The notes beneath the pieces were generated by a model that made no database searches, was not told where the DNA came from, and saw only the letters and a list, made by a program, of their open reading frames with translations. A stretch of DNA of 64,000 nt from Inhella sp. (lineage in GTDB: Bacteria > Pseudomonadota > Gammaproteobacteria > Burkholderiales > Burkholderiaceae_C): positions 85,843 to 149,842 of the forward strand of contig NZ_JAPZSY010000003.1 in the NCBI RefSeq assembly GCF_027532025.1, given 5' to 3'. The first letter of the stretch is position 1. Every line of letters starts with the position of its first letter. Both the position numbers and the translations under genes were made by a program. Positions 18,224-26,289 of this stretch are shown here, piece after piece.

Positions 18224-19411
18224 TCAGAACCACCACTCGACCTGGGCACCAGCGCTGGTGCCCGAGGTCTTGCCGTTGAAGGCCGGGTTGCCGGTCACGT
18301 TGCCCGCGGCGGCGTTCCACTTGGCCGTGGTGACGTAGAAGCGCAGCTCGGGGCGCGACCAGAAGCTGCTGTCGATCGACAGGGTCGGGGCCAGGGTCAG
18401 TTTCGTCAGGCGCGCGGTGGCGCCGCCTTCGGGCTTGTACTGGCTCACGCCCAGCTCACTGACGAACTTGAAGTGGCGCGACAGGCCGTAGCTCATGCGC
18501 CCGCCGATGGAGCTGGACGTGGTGCTCACGCCCGCGCCGTTGGTTTCCTTGGCCAGCAGCAGCATGACCTGGCCGCCCAGCGCGCCGCTTTGGCCATTGA
18601 ACGACTCGACGATGCGCCAGCCCTTGGCCTTGCTGCCGGCGCTCAAGTCGCCGAAGTTGCTGTTCAGCGCGGCCGAGCCTTGCGACAGCTGCACCCACAA
18701 GGTGTTGCTCAGGCCCGTGCCCAGGAACTTGCTTTGGTCGTGACGCACCGCCAGCGCCATGCCCGATTTGCCGCCGGTGAACTGACCCTTGGTGAAGGTG
18801 GCGAACACGTTGAGCTTGGCGTCGTCGTTGGCGGGCAGGTTCACCCATTCGAGGTTGACGCGGTGGCCCGGCTTGTTGGGCTGGTCATCGTTCTTGTAGT
18901 AGGCCACGCCAAAGTTGCCACCGATGTTCTTCACGCCAGCGCCCACGCCCTTCATCTCGGTGAAGAAGGTGTCGACGATGTGCACGTCGCCGCGGCGGCC
19001 GCGCTCTTTGCCGATCCAGAAGGTGGCCTCGGGGGCGAAGTCAAAGCCCTTGACCTCGGCCCACAGCTGCTCGATGGCCAGGCCCTTGCCGTCGGTGTCG
19101 GTGTTGCCCGTGTAGTGGTTCGTCATCAGGCTGACGCGGGCCTCCAGGCCGTCTTTCTTGACGTCTTGGCTCAGCAAGAACTCGCCGTACAGGTCGCACT
19201 CGTTGCCCAGGCGGTACTTCATGCCGCTGGTGCCACCGTTCAGGCCGTAGCAGGCGCGGTTGGTGCTGTTGCTCGTCAGGCCAGGGCCGGCGCGGAAGTA
19301 GCCGCTCCAGTCCAAAGCCTGGGCGGTGGGGGCGCTCAAAGCACCGGTCAGGGCCAGCAGGGCAGCCAGGGGCAGGCGCGCCACGTTGCGCGCGCCAGGG
19401 GTTCGGGTCAT
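18224..19411 (-). CDS. LamB-family carbohydrate porin
   Basis: 395 residues with a signal peptide ending at TAQA. The mature protein begins LDWSGYFRAGPG, typical of maltoporins, and carries a Cys pair in NRACYGLNGG and NECDLYGEF. It ends in Trp-Trp-Phe, the terminal aromatic residue of outer membrane barrels. GGAGA precedes the ATG. It is the first gene of the sugar operon, 19 bp before gtsA, so it should pass the same sugar through the outer membrane. Pseudomonas gts operons use OprB instead; here a LamB-type porin fills that place. Confidence 0.85.
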   Translation of the reverse strand: MTRTPGARNVARLPLAALLALTGALSAPTAQALDWSGYFRAGPGLTSNSTNRACYGLNGGTSGMKYRLGNECDLYGEFLLSQDVKKDGLEARVSLMTNHYTGNTDTDGKGLAIEQLWAEVKGFDFAPEATFWIGKERGRRGDVHIVDTFFTEMKGVGAGVKNIGGNFGVAYYKNDDQPNKPGHRVNLEWVNLPANDDAKLNVFATFTKGQFTGGKSGMALAVRHDQSKFLGTGLSNTLWVQLSQGSAALNSNFGDLSAGSKAKGWRIVESFNGQSGALGGQVMLLLAKETNGAGVSTTSSSIGGRMSYGLSRHFKFVSELGVSQYKPEGGATARLTKLTLAPTLSIDSSFWSRPELRFYVTTAKWNAAAGNVTGNPAFNGKTSGTSAGAQVEWWF

Positions 19412-19464
19412 GGGGGGTCTCCTCGGGGTGTTGGTGCTGCTGGAGCGCCAGGTTCCGGAGCCCG

Positions 19465-19518
19465 ACGTTCAGCAAACGTTCATGTTCGCTAGCGGGACGG
19501 ATGTTAAGGAGACGTTCA
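19465..19518 (-). promoter_or_regulatory. Three TGAACGT repeats upstream of the porin-gts operon
   Basis: ACGTTCA on the plus strand occurs at 19465-19471, 19476-19482 and 19512-19518, read as TGAACGT on the coding strand, 54-107 bp before the porin start. Repeats this close to a sugar operon could bind its regulator, but none is encoded next to it in the window. Confidence 0.35.
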
Positions 19519-19557
19519 GGTATATGAATCGGTAATAACCTTAATGTTTCATGAATT

Positions 19558-19586
19558 CCCACATCCGACCCCCGGCGGGATGTGGG
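19558..19586. terminator. Possible terminator hairpin after the VOC gene
   Basis: CCCACATCC at 19558-19566 pairs with GGATGTGGG at 19578-19586 across an 11-base loop, 59 bp after the VOC gene's stop on the minus strand. There is no T-run, so it is a moderate candidate. Confidence 0.4.
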
Positions 19587-19644
19587 CGACCAGCGCCGCC
19601 GTCGCTCGAGTCAGCGCGGGCGCGTTGGAGGGGTTCCCGCTCTT

Positions 19645-20046
19645 TCAGCCTGCCCGCTTGGGCCGGTGCAAGGCGCAGAGCTTGTGCCCGTCGGGGTCGC
19701 GCACATAGGCCAGGTGCAGCACCCCGGCGGGGCCCTCGCGCGGCCCGGGTGGGGCTTCGATGGCGGTGCCGCCATGGGCCAAGGCCACCTGATGGAAGCG
19801 CAGCACCTGCTCGGGGCTGTCGCACAAGAAGCCGATCGTGCCGCCGTTGGCCACCGTGGCGGGTTCGCCGTTGATCGGCTCGCACACGCCGAAGCTGGCC
19901 CCAGCGTGACGCCAAAAGGCACGCCAATGGCCGGTGCCCGCCTGGCTGCGCGCGCCCGGGGCGGCACCCAGCACGCCGAGCACGGAATCGTAAAAGGCGA
20001 TGGAACGATCGAGGTCGTGGGTGCCGACCATCACGTGGCTGAACAT
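19645..20046 (-). CDS. VOC-fold (glyoxalase/bleomycin resistance type) protein
   Basis: 133 residues with the typical opening MFSHVMVGTHDLDRSIAFYD and the closing YVRDPDGHKLCALH. These motifs carry the metal-ligand positions of the vicinal oxygen chelate fold (His near the start, a later Glu/His). The length is that of a single VOC unit, normally a dimer. The substrate cannot be read from the sequence. It is a cytosolic protein, transcribed alone. Confidence 0.8.
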   Translation of the reverse strand: MFSHVMVGTHDLDRSIAFYDSVLGVLGAAPGARSQAGTGHWRAFWRHAGASFGVCEPINGEPATVANGGTIGFLCDSPEQVLRFHQVALAHGGTAIEAPPGPREGPAGVLHLAYVRDPDGHKLCALHRPKRAG

Positions 20047-20123
20047 GGGAAAGCTCCTGTTGGGTTGGGGAAGGCGGCCGAATGGGGCGGGCCCTGGAGC
20101 GAGCCCGCTGGAGACCCAGTGTC

Positions 20124-20486
20124 TTACTGCCCGGCGGCCAGCCCGAGCAACATGATGAAGAGGGTGCCGACGATGGACACCGACGAAAACACCGTGCCCA
20201 AGATCGCAAAGATCTTTTTGCGGTTGGCCTGCATCAGGCCCCCGACCCCCAACCCCAAGGCCACCAAGGCCAGGCCGATGAAGGCGAACAGGAACAAACC
20301 AATGGCCACAGCCGCGGGGGACTCTTCGTCGATGCCCCCCGGGGTGGATGCCTCCATCACACCGGCGATCACGATCAACAAGAAGATCAAGACGCCCGAC
20401 ACCAAGCTGATGATGAATGAGGCAATCCCCAAACCCGAATGCTTGGGCTCGTCCATGGCGGCCGCTTTGACTGGCGTTGGTTCCAC
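20124..20486 (-). CDS. Small membrane protein, DUF4190/DUF4064-like
   Basis: 120 residues from a GTG at 20486, preceded by AAGGGGG at a good distance; an in-frame ATG is at 20456. The protein has a short soluble head (KHSGLGIASFII) and three hydrophobic segments (about 22-42, 58-80 and 95-118). The GLGIAS opening and helix spacing resemble DUF4190-type proteins. Role unknown. Confidence 0.6.
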   Translation of the reverse strand: MEPTPVKAAAMDEPKHSGLGIASFIISLVSGVLIFLLIVIAGVMEASTPGGIDEESPAAVAIGLFLFAFIGLALVALGLGVGGLMQANRKKIFAILGTVFSSVSIVGTLFIMLLGLAAGQ

Positions 20487-20614
20487 GTTTCATCCCCCTT
20501 GAAAACCCAAACGGCAGTATCGGCTGCCCTGGGCCGTGGGAACCCGATGGCCCGCCCCCGCTTCGTCCGCGCGGCGAGATCCCGCCGGAGCGGCGTCCCG
20601 TCAGTGCACCGCCG

Positions 20615-20848
20615 TCAGTGCACGCGGCCGCCCATCACAGCAACGGCAAGCAGCAGGCCGCCACCGGCCAGCTGCACGAAAAAGGGGTTCTTCGCCACGT
20701 TCCATTGAACGATCAAAAACACCAAGCTGACGGGCGCGATCAGCAAGCACCCGAGACCCCACCAAACGCTGGTTCGAAACGCAGCGATCAAGGTGCCGAT
20801 GCCCCCCAAAACGACCAACAAGAAGCCCAAAACTGACAAAGTCATCAT
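20615..20848 (-). CDS. Small membrane protein of unknown function
   Basis: 77 residues with three hydrophobic stretches (MTLSVLGFLLVVLGGIGTLI, WWGLGCLLIAPVSLVFLIVQW and LAGGGLLLAVAVMGG). The pattern is common among short uncharacterised proteins of Burkholderiales and Xanthomonadales. It lies upstream of the DUF4190-like gene on the same strand with a 128-bp gap. Confidence 0.55.
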   Translation of the reverse strand: MMTLSVLGFLLVVLGGIGTLIAAFRTSVWWGLGCLLIAPVSLVFLIVQWNVAKNPFFVQLAGGGLLLAVAVMGGRVH

Positions 20849-20951
20849 GGCTGCTTCTCATCGTCCAAGGTGAGGGGCAGCCGACCGAGGGGCGGGCACC
20901 CGGAAGCGCAGGGTCTGGACTGGCCCCTCGACCGAAGCGTTGGGCCTCACG

Positions 20952-21344
20952 TCAGCCACCCAACGGAGAACAGAGTTCAACCAAGGTGCCGTCAGGACAC
21001 CGAACATACGACACGACCTGCCCCCACGGCTTGGACTCGGGAGGCCTGACTTCGGTGGCACCGCAAGACACCGCCTTCGCGTGAGCTTCGGCAACGGACG
21101 GTGTCACAAACGCGACTTCGAACCCGAGCGGTTGCTCCGACGCACTTGCGGCAACAAAGCCAGCGGGTAGATTGGCATTCCCCAATTCAAGGGACGCAAA
21201 CGCCAAGACTGTTTCGCCTGTGTCCAGTTCGCCATAAGCACCGGATTCATGGAGGAAGCGCCTCGACAAACCGAACGCTCGTTCAAAGAAGGCAAGCGTC
21301 GACGAAACATCCGGCACATAAATGATTGCGTAACCAAATTTCAT
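20952..21344 (-). CDS. VOC-fold protein
   Basis: 130 residues. The ATG at 21344 opens the fold (MKFGYAIIYVPDVSSTLAFF). The end VSYVRCPDGTLVELCSPLGG carries the Glu of the usual metal site. Base composition is lower in GC than flanking genes, hinting at recent acquisition. Substrate unknown; proteins of this group may detoxify or bind small hydrophobic compounds. The region 21,345-21,500 upstream holds no gene that I can see. Confidence 0.75.
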   Translation of the reverse strand: MKFGYAIIYVPDVSSTLAFFERAFGLSRRFLHESGAYGELDTGETVLAFASLELGNANLPAGFVAASASEQPLGFEVAFVTPSVAEAHAKAVSCGATEVRPPESKPWGQVVSYVRCPDGTLVELCSPLGG

Positions 21345-21500
21345 GGTTGCTCCACTGTTGAGGCTCAACACGGTGCTTGGAAGAGACACCGACCTGGGTG
21401 CCACAACCCGCAGCACTCGGCTGCGGTTCGAGCAAGTCATGTTGCCTCAGTGCCCACCGCATGGGCTTGCGCCCGACGAGCCGCCCTACCGAGCTGCCCC

Positions 21501-22007
21501 TCAGCGCGACTCGGCGGATGCCCCGTCGCGGCGACCGCCGTGCGCCGCGCGCCCCTGGGCCGACGCCAACGGCCCCACGGCCGGTACCAACGCCCCCGCC
21601 GCCCCCAGCCCGAACGCCGGCATGTTGACGTACACATTCTCGTAGCGGCCGGGGCCGACGAGGTAGGTTTCGTGCCAGATGCCGACGCTGCCGTCCGTGC
21701 CCACGGCGCGGTTGAAGGCGGCCCAGGCGGGCAGGTGCCGGGCGTCTTTGGCCTTGGCGTAGGCCAGCAACGGGTCCAGCGAACGCCAGTACAGCAGCAT
21801 CAGCGTGGTGCGGCCGAAATAGCTCTCGCCGTGCAGGAAGCCGAGCTCGGGCTTCTGCGCCAACTCGCGCAGCATGCGCGGCATAGCGGCCACCACGGGC
21901 GCCCAACGGTCCACGCGCCAGAGGCGGTTGAAGCGCATGCCGATGAGGAAGACGACGAAGTCGCCGTCCAGGCGGGCGGTCATGCGGGCGGGGTGGATGG
22001 CGTTCAC
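21501..22007 (-). CDS. DUF4188 domain protein
   Basis: 168 residues from a GTG at 22007 with GGAGGG at good spacing. The core (TARLDGDFVVFLIGMRFNRLWRVD, LGFLHGESYFGRTTLMLLYW, GIWHETYLV, YENVYVNMPAFGLG) is that of DUF4188 monooxygenase-like proteins, which are small and cytosolic. Activity is not established here. It lies 58 bp after the NAD(P)-binding protein gene and is probably co-transcribed with it. Confidence 0.75.
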   Translation of the reverse strand: MNAIHPARMTARLDGDFVVFLIGMRFNRLWRVDRWAPVVAAMPRMLRELAQKPELGFLHGESYFGRTTLMLLYWRSLDPLLAYAKAKDARHLPAWAAFNRAVGTDGSVGIWHETYLVGPGRYENVYVNMPAFGLGAAGALVPAVGPLASAQGRAAHGGRRDGASAESR

Positions 22008-22065
22008 TGGCCCACCCTCCGCGCCCGGGCGCTGCGGGATTCGCCCTTGGGGCGGCCCTGCGAGC

Positions 22066-23049
22066 TCATGCAGCCTCCGCGGCAACGGGGGTGGCCTGAG
22101 GGACTTCGGGGCGCCAGGTGCGCAGGGTGGCGAGGAGGGCCTCGTCCAGCGGGGTGTGGGGCAGGGCCTCGCCCAGGCGCTGGCGCAGGCGGGTGCCGTC
22201 AAGTCGGTGGGGAACGTCCCACAGGTAGCGCATGGCCATCACCTCCCGCAGCAGGGGAACGAAGGGGGCGGCCAGCTGCCAGGGCCACCAGGCCATGGAC
22301 TTGGCATGCACGCGCTCGACCCAGCCCAGTTGCAGGGCGGCGCGGGCCAGGCCGTCGAGCAGCTCGCGCCCGGTGAGGGTGTGGCCTTCGAAGTGCAGGC
22401 GTTCGTGGGCTTCGGCGCCGCGGCGCTCGGCCAGGGCGACGAAGGCCTGGGCCAGATCGGGCAGGTAGGCCCAGGCGTGGGGCACGCCGTCCATGGGGCC
22501 AGGGTAGACGAGGCGGCCTTGGGGCAGTTTCTTGGCGATGAGCAGGTCCAGCCAGGTGCCTTGCCCTGGGCCGAAGAAATCGCCGGCGCGCAGGACGGCG
22601 CTGCGCAGGCGGCCGGCGGCGGCGCGCTCGGCCAGCTCGTGCTCCAGCTGCGCGCGCAGCGCGCCCTTGGCCGTGCTGGGGGCCTCGGGGGTGGTTTCGG
22701 TGAGCAGGGGCGGCATGCCGGCGCCGTAGGCGTAGACGTTGCCGGGCAGCAGAAAGGTGGCGCCCAGGCGCTCGGCCACGTCCATGCCCTGGCGGGCCAG
22801 GGGCAGCATCTCGGTGGCCCAGCGGGTGTAAGGCGGGTTCACGGCGTAGACCACGGCGCGCGCGCCTTGCGCGGCCTGGGCCAGGGCGACGGTGTCGGCC
22901 AGCGGCAGGGTCAGGGCCAGGGGGCCGAGGCCTTCGGTGCGGCGGGCCTGGGCCAGCACGCGCCAGCCCGAGCTGGCAAAGGCCTGGGTGGCGGCGCGAC
23001 CCAAGCGGCCTTGGGCGCCAAGCACCAGGACGGCGGGGAGGACGGTCAT
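22066..23049 (-). CDS. NAD(P)-binding Rossmann-fold (epimerase/NmrA-like) protein
   Basis: 327 residues. The dinucleotide-binding motif VLVLGAQGRLGRAATQAF is at about residues 7-24. Later AVVYAVNPPYTRW and LPGNVYAYG fit an extended short-chain dehydrogenase/epimerase fold, and the Tyr of YAYG sits where the catalytic Tyr is expected, although the usual YxxxK is not intact. It is probably a sugar or isoflavone-reductase-like oxidoreductase. It is divergent from a LysR gene over 89 bp, so likely under its control. Confidence 0.75.
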   Translation of the reverse strand: MTVLPAVLVLGAQGRLGRAATQAFASSGWRVLAQARRTEGLGPLALTLPLADTVALAQAAQGARAVVYAVNPPYTRWATEMLPLARQGMDVAERLGATFLLPGNVYAYGAGMPPLLTETTPEAPSTAKGALRAQLEHELAERAAAGRLRSAVLRAGDFFGPGQGTWLDLLIAKKLPQGRLVYPGPMDGVPHAWAYLPDLAQAFVALAERRGAEAHERLHFEGHTLTGRELLDGLARAALQLGWVERVHAKSMAWWPWQLAAPFVPLLREVMAMRYLWDVPHRLDGTRLRQRLGEALPHTPLDEALLATLRTWRPEVPQATPVAAEAA

Positions 23050-23138
23050 GCTGGGCTTTCAGGGGCTGCCGGATGGCGACAGGCCCACTGTGCCTTTCCG
23101 TGGGCCATTCCACAATCGACCCACCCTGCAAACCAGCC

Positions 23139-24044
23139 ATGCGTTTTGGTATGAGCCCACTCCCCCGCTTCGATTGGTCCCTGGTGCCCAGCTTTTTGGC
23201 GGTGCTGGACGCCGGCAGCCTGACGGGTGCCGCTCGCGCGCTGAACGCCCAGCAACCGACCTTGTCGCGTCACATCGCTGCACTGGAGGCGCAGTTGGGC
23301 GTGGCACTGTTCGAGCGCACCGGACGCGGCGTGCAGCCCACGGCCGCGGCGCGCGAGCTGGCCGACGCTGCCCGCCGCATGGCCGAGGGCGCCGAGCACA
23401 TGGGGCAACAGCTGCTGCGCCGCGCCAGCAGCACGCAAGGCACGGTCCGCGTCAGCGCCAGCCAAGTACCGGCCGTGACCCTGCTGCCGCCGCTGTTGGC
23501 GGAGCTGCAGCGGCAAGAGCCGGGCGTGCAGGTGGAGCTGGTGGCCACCAACGCGGTGAGCAACCTGCTGCGCCGCGAGGCCGATATCGCACTGCGCATG
23601 CTGCGACCGGCTCAAAGCGGCTTGGTGGCGCGCCAACTGGGCGAAGTGGCCGTGGTGGCCTGCGCGCATGAAAGCTACTTGGCGCGCCGGGGCACGCCAC
23701 GCTCGCCGACGGAACTGGCGGGCCACACCCTGGTGGGCATGGACCGGGACGAGGGCATCTTGCAAGGCTTTGCCGCCGCGGGGAGCCCGCTGGCGCGCGA
23801 GCACTTCGCGCTGCGCACCGACGACCAGGTGGCCTACGCCGCGCTGGTGATGGCGGGCGCAGGCATCGGCTTCGTGGCGCGTTACTTGGTGGACAGCACG
23901 CCGGGGCTGGTGCCCCTGCTGCCCGAGCTGCCCACACCAAGCCTGCCGGCGTGGCTGGTGGTGCACCGCGAGATTCGCGGCAACCCGGCGGTGCGGCGGG
24001 TGTTCGACTTCTTGGCCGACGCCCTGCCGCCCCGCCTGGCCTGA
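23139..24044 (+). CDS. LysR-family transcriptional regulator
   Basis: 301 residues with an N-terminal helix-turn-helix (FLAVLDAGSLTGAARALNAQ, QPTLSRHIAALEAQLGVALF) and a periplasmic-binding-protein-like effector domain (about 95-300). The start at 23139 matches the family length. LysR genes usually control the divergent neighbour, here the Rossmann-fold/DUF4188 pair. The effector is unknown. Confidence 0.88.
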   Translation: MRFGMSPLPRFDWSLVPSFLAVLDAGSLTGAARALNAQQPTLSRHIAALEAQLGVALFERTGRGVQPTAAARELADAARRMAEGAEHMGQQLLRRASSTQGTVRVSASQVPAVTLLPPLLAELQRQEPGVQVELVATNAVSNLLRREADIALRMLRPAQSGLVARQLGEVAVVACAHESYLARRGTPRSPTELAGHTLVGMDRDEGILQGFAAAGSPLAREHFALRTDDQVAYAALVMAGAGIGFVARYLVDSTPGLVPLLPELPTPSLPAWLVVHREIRGNPAVRRVFDFLADALPPRLA

Positions 24045-24054
24045 GCCCAGCGAC

Positions 24055-24492
24055 TCAGTCGATGCGCACGCGCTTCTGGCCCACCGGCGCGCGGCGCTTG
24101 GGCAGGTTCAGGGTGAGGACGCCGTTGTCGTACTTGGCGCTGGCTTCGGCCTCGTCCACGTCCACCGGCAGCTGAATGCTGCGGGCCACGCTGCCGTAGT
24201 AGCGCTCGCTGCGCACCAGGCGTTCGCCCCGGCCCTCGCCATCGCGCTGGGCGTCGTGCTGCTTGACCTCGGCGCGCAGAGTCACCAAGCTGCCGTCGAT
24301 GTCGACGTGGATGTCGTCTTTGGCAACACCGGGCAGCTCGGCCAGCACGGTGTAGGCCTGCTCAGACTCCTTCACGTCCAGCCGAATGCGCTCGGGCAGC
24401 GCGTCGCCGTGCAAGGGGCGGACGAAGAAGCCGGGGGCGGCGTCGCGGAACAGGTCGTCGAACAGGTTGGAACGGATGGGGAAGCGGTTCAT
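24055..24492 (-). CDS. Small heat shock protein, Hsp20/alpha-crystallin family
   Basis: 145 residues from ATG 24492 with a GGGAG site upstream. The alpha-crystallin domain spans about 40-140, with ELPGVAKDDIHVDID, the Arg-rich ERYYGSVARSIQLP and the conserved GVLTLNLPKR near the end. It is an ATP-independent holdase that keeps unfolding proteins soluble. A sigma-32-like promoter lies about 100 bp upstream. Confidence 0.9.
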   Translation of the reverse strand: MNRFPIRSNLFDDLFRDAAPGFFVRPLHGDALPERIRLDVKESEQAYTVLAELPGVAKDDIHVDIDGSLVTLRAEVKQHDAQRDGEGRGERLVRSERYYGSVARSIQLPVDVDEAEASAKYDNGVLTLNLPKRRAPVGQKRVRID

Positions 24493-24591
24493 GGGGAACT
24501 CCCGTGGCATGACAGAAAACAACCCGGCGCCGCCACCTTGGCGGGCCTGGGCACCCAATCAGCGACGCTCCGGATCGCGCTGCAGGCTCCA

Positions 24592-24620
24592 AGTTAAGGG
24601 CGAAGCACGCGGGTTTCAAC
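24592..24620 (-). promoter_or_regulatory. Sigma-32 (RpoH)-like promoter of hsp20
   Basis: On the minus strand, GTTGAAA (24620-24614) is followed after 13 bases by CCCTTAACT. This is near the RpoH pattern CTTGAAA plus CCCATNT. It is about 100 bp before the hsp20 start, as expected for a heat-induced gene. Confidence 0.5.
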
Positions 24621-24768
24621 ACCTTCACCAACGGGGCTTGATGCGCGTCAAAGTGGACGGGCTGCCACCCCTGACGTTTTGCCAGACCGCGGGCATTCGC
24701 TAAGCTGTTACCAATCCTCACGACTGGGTTCGCCGTGCGATGCGCGGTCGCCCCCGCTGATCCAACCG

Positions 24769-26202
24769 ATGACCGACACCCTTTTGTGGATCTTGGCCGC
24801 TGTGGCCGCTGCGGCCCTGGCGGGCCTCGTTTGGCGCTGGCTGCAGGCCAAGCGCGCGCGCGACGAACGCGACCTCGCCGAGGCGCGCGCCGTCCTGGAG
24901 TCCCACCCGGACGACACCCCCACCCTGTCCGAGCACGCCGACACCCTGCCGCCGGACGCGGCCGACGCCGAAGGGCCCCTGTCGACGAGCCTGGACGAAC
25001 CGCAAGACCCGGCCGACGCCTATGCCGCCTTGGTGGCGGCGATGGCCGATGGCGACAGCGAGGCCGAGCGGGTCGCGCGCGAGGCCATCGAACGCCTGGA
25101 GGCCCAAGCCCCACGGCTCGACGACGAGCCATCGCCCACGGGCGAGCCGGTGGCACGGACCGAACCCACCCCCGCGACCACCGAGGCGACCGAACCCGGC
25201 CGCGACGAGGCCGAAGCCGAGGCGGCTGACCGAGCCGCCCAGCAGGCGGAACAGGAGGCCGCAGAGGCTCTGGCGCGTGCACAAACCGAGCAAGCAGAAG
25301 CCGAGCGCCAAGCAGCCGAAGCCGAAGCCGCAGCCGCAGAACGCGCCGAAGCGCAGCGGCGGGCCGCCGAGCAAGCCGAGCGCGAAGCTGCCGAAGCGGC
25401 CCGGGCCGAAGCCGAGCGTCAAGCGGCAGAAGCGGCGGAAATCGCTCGAGCCGAAGCCGAACGCCTAGCCGCCATCCGCGGCGAAGAGGCCCGCCTGGCC
25501 GCGGAGCAAGCCGAACGCGAAGCCGCTGAAATTGCCGAAGCCACGGCTCGGGCGGAAGCCGAACTGTTGGCTGCCGAAGCCGCGGCGCGCGCCGAAGCCG
25601 AGCGCCTGGCCGCCGAACAAGCCGAACGCGAAGCCGCCGAAGCGGCGCGGGCCGAGGCCGAACGTCTCCAGGCCGAAGCGGCCGAAGCCGCGGCGCGCGC
25701 CGAAGCCGAGCGCCTGGCCGCCGAACAGGCCGAACGCGAAGCCGCCGAAGCGGCAGCGGCAGCGGCAGCGGCGGCGGCCGCCCTGGCCCCGGCACCGGTC
25801 GCCACCCGCCCCTTGCAGCCCGCCGAGACCATCGTCATGGTGGTCGACGACTCGAAGATCGTGCGCGTCAAAACCAGCCGCGCGCTGGCCCCACAGGGCT
25901 ACCAGCTGGTGCTGGCCGAAAGCGGCGAGGAAGCGGTGGCCAAGATGGCGGCGCAACTGCCGCACGTCATCATCACGGACGTGGAGATGCCGGGGATGGA
26001 CGGCTTCGAGCTCACCCGACTGGTGCGCAGCAACCCGCTCAGCGCGCACCTGCCGGTGATCATGATCACCGGCGCCGACGACCGCCAAGAAGCGGCCACG
26101 GCCGCCGGGGTGACCGAGCTGCTGGGCAAGCCCTACTCGGAAGATCGCCTGATCGCTTGCATCGAGCAGGCGCGGTTGGCGGTGCAGGTGGCGGCCCACT
26201 GA
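24769..26202 (+). CDS. Membrane-anchored coiled-coil protein with C-terminal receiver domain
   Basis: 477 residues. One N-terminal membrane helix (DTLLWILAAVAAAALAGLVW, residues 3-22) is followed by an acidic linker (about 25-150). Then comes a roughly 200-residue Ala/Glu/Arg coiled coil with repeats such as AEAERLAAEQAEREAAEAA, resembling TolA. A receiver domain ends the protein (about 360-475) with acidic pair VVDDS, phosphoacceptor Asp404 in TDVEMPGMDG and Lys in LGKPYS. There is no output domain. A membrane-bound receiver on a long rod is unusual; it may localise a phosphosignal to a cell-envelope site. No cognate kinase is adjacent on the same strand. Confidence 0.75.
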   Translation: MTDTLLWILAAVAAAALAGLVWRWLQAKRARDERDLAEARAVLESHPDDTPTLSEHADTLPPDAADAEGPLSTSLDEPQDPADAYAALVAAMADGDSEAERVAREAIERLEAQAPRLDDEPSPTGEPVARTEPTPATTEATEPGRDEAEAEAADRAAQQAEQEAAEALARAQTEQAEAERQAAEAEAAAAERAEAQRRAAEQAEREAAEAARAEAERQAAEAAEIARAEAERLAAIRGEEARLAAEQAEREAAEIAEATARAEAELLAAEAAARAEAERLAAEQAEREAAEAARAEAERLQAEAAEAAARAEAERLAAEQAEREAAEAAAAAAAAAAALAPAPVATRPLQPAETIVMVVDDSKIVRVKTSRALAPQGYQLVLAESGEEAVAKMAAQLPHVIITDVEMPGMDGFELTRLVRSNPLSAHLPVIMITGADDRQEAATAAGVTELLGKPYSEDRLIACIEQARLAVQVAAH

Positions 26203-26257
26203 CCCTCCCGCTGAGGGGCTGCCCAGCCCATTCAGCCAGCCATCCAGCCACGCAACA

Positions 26258-26280
26258 GGGCGCCACACGGCGCCCTTTTT
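26258..26280 (+). terminator. Intrinsic terminator after the receiver gene
   Basis: GGGCGCC (26258-26264) pairs with GGCGCCC (26269-26275) across ACAC, followed by TTTTT. It lies 55 bp after the stop. It separates this gene from the convergent kinase gene. Confidence 0.85.
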
Positions 26281-26289
26281 CATGCGCGC

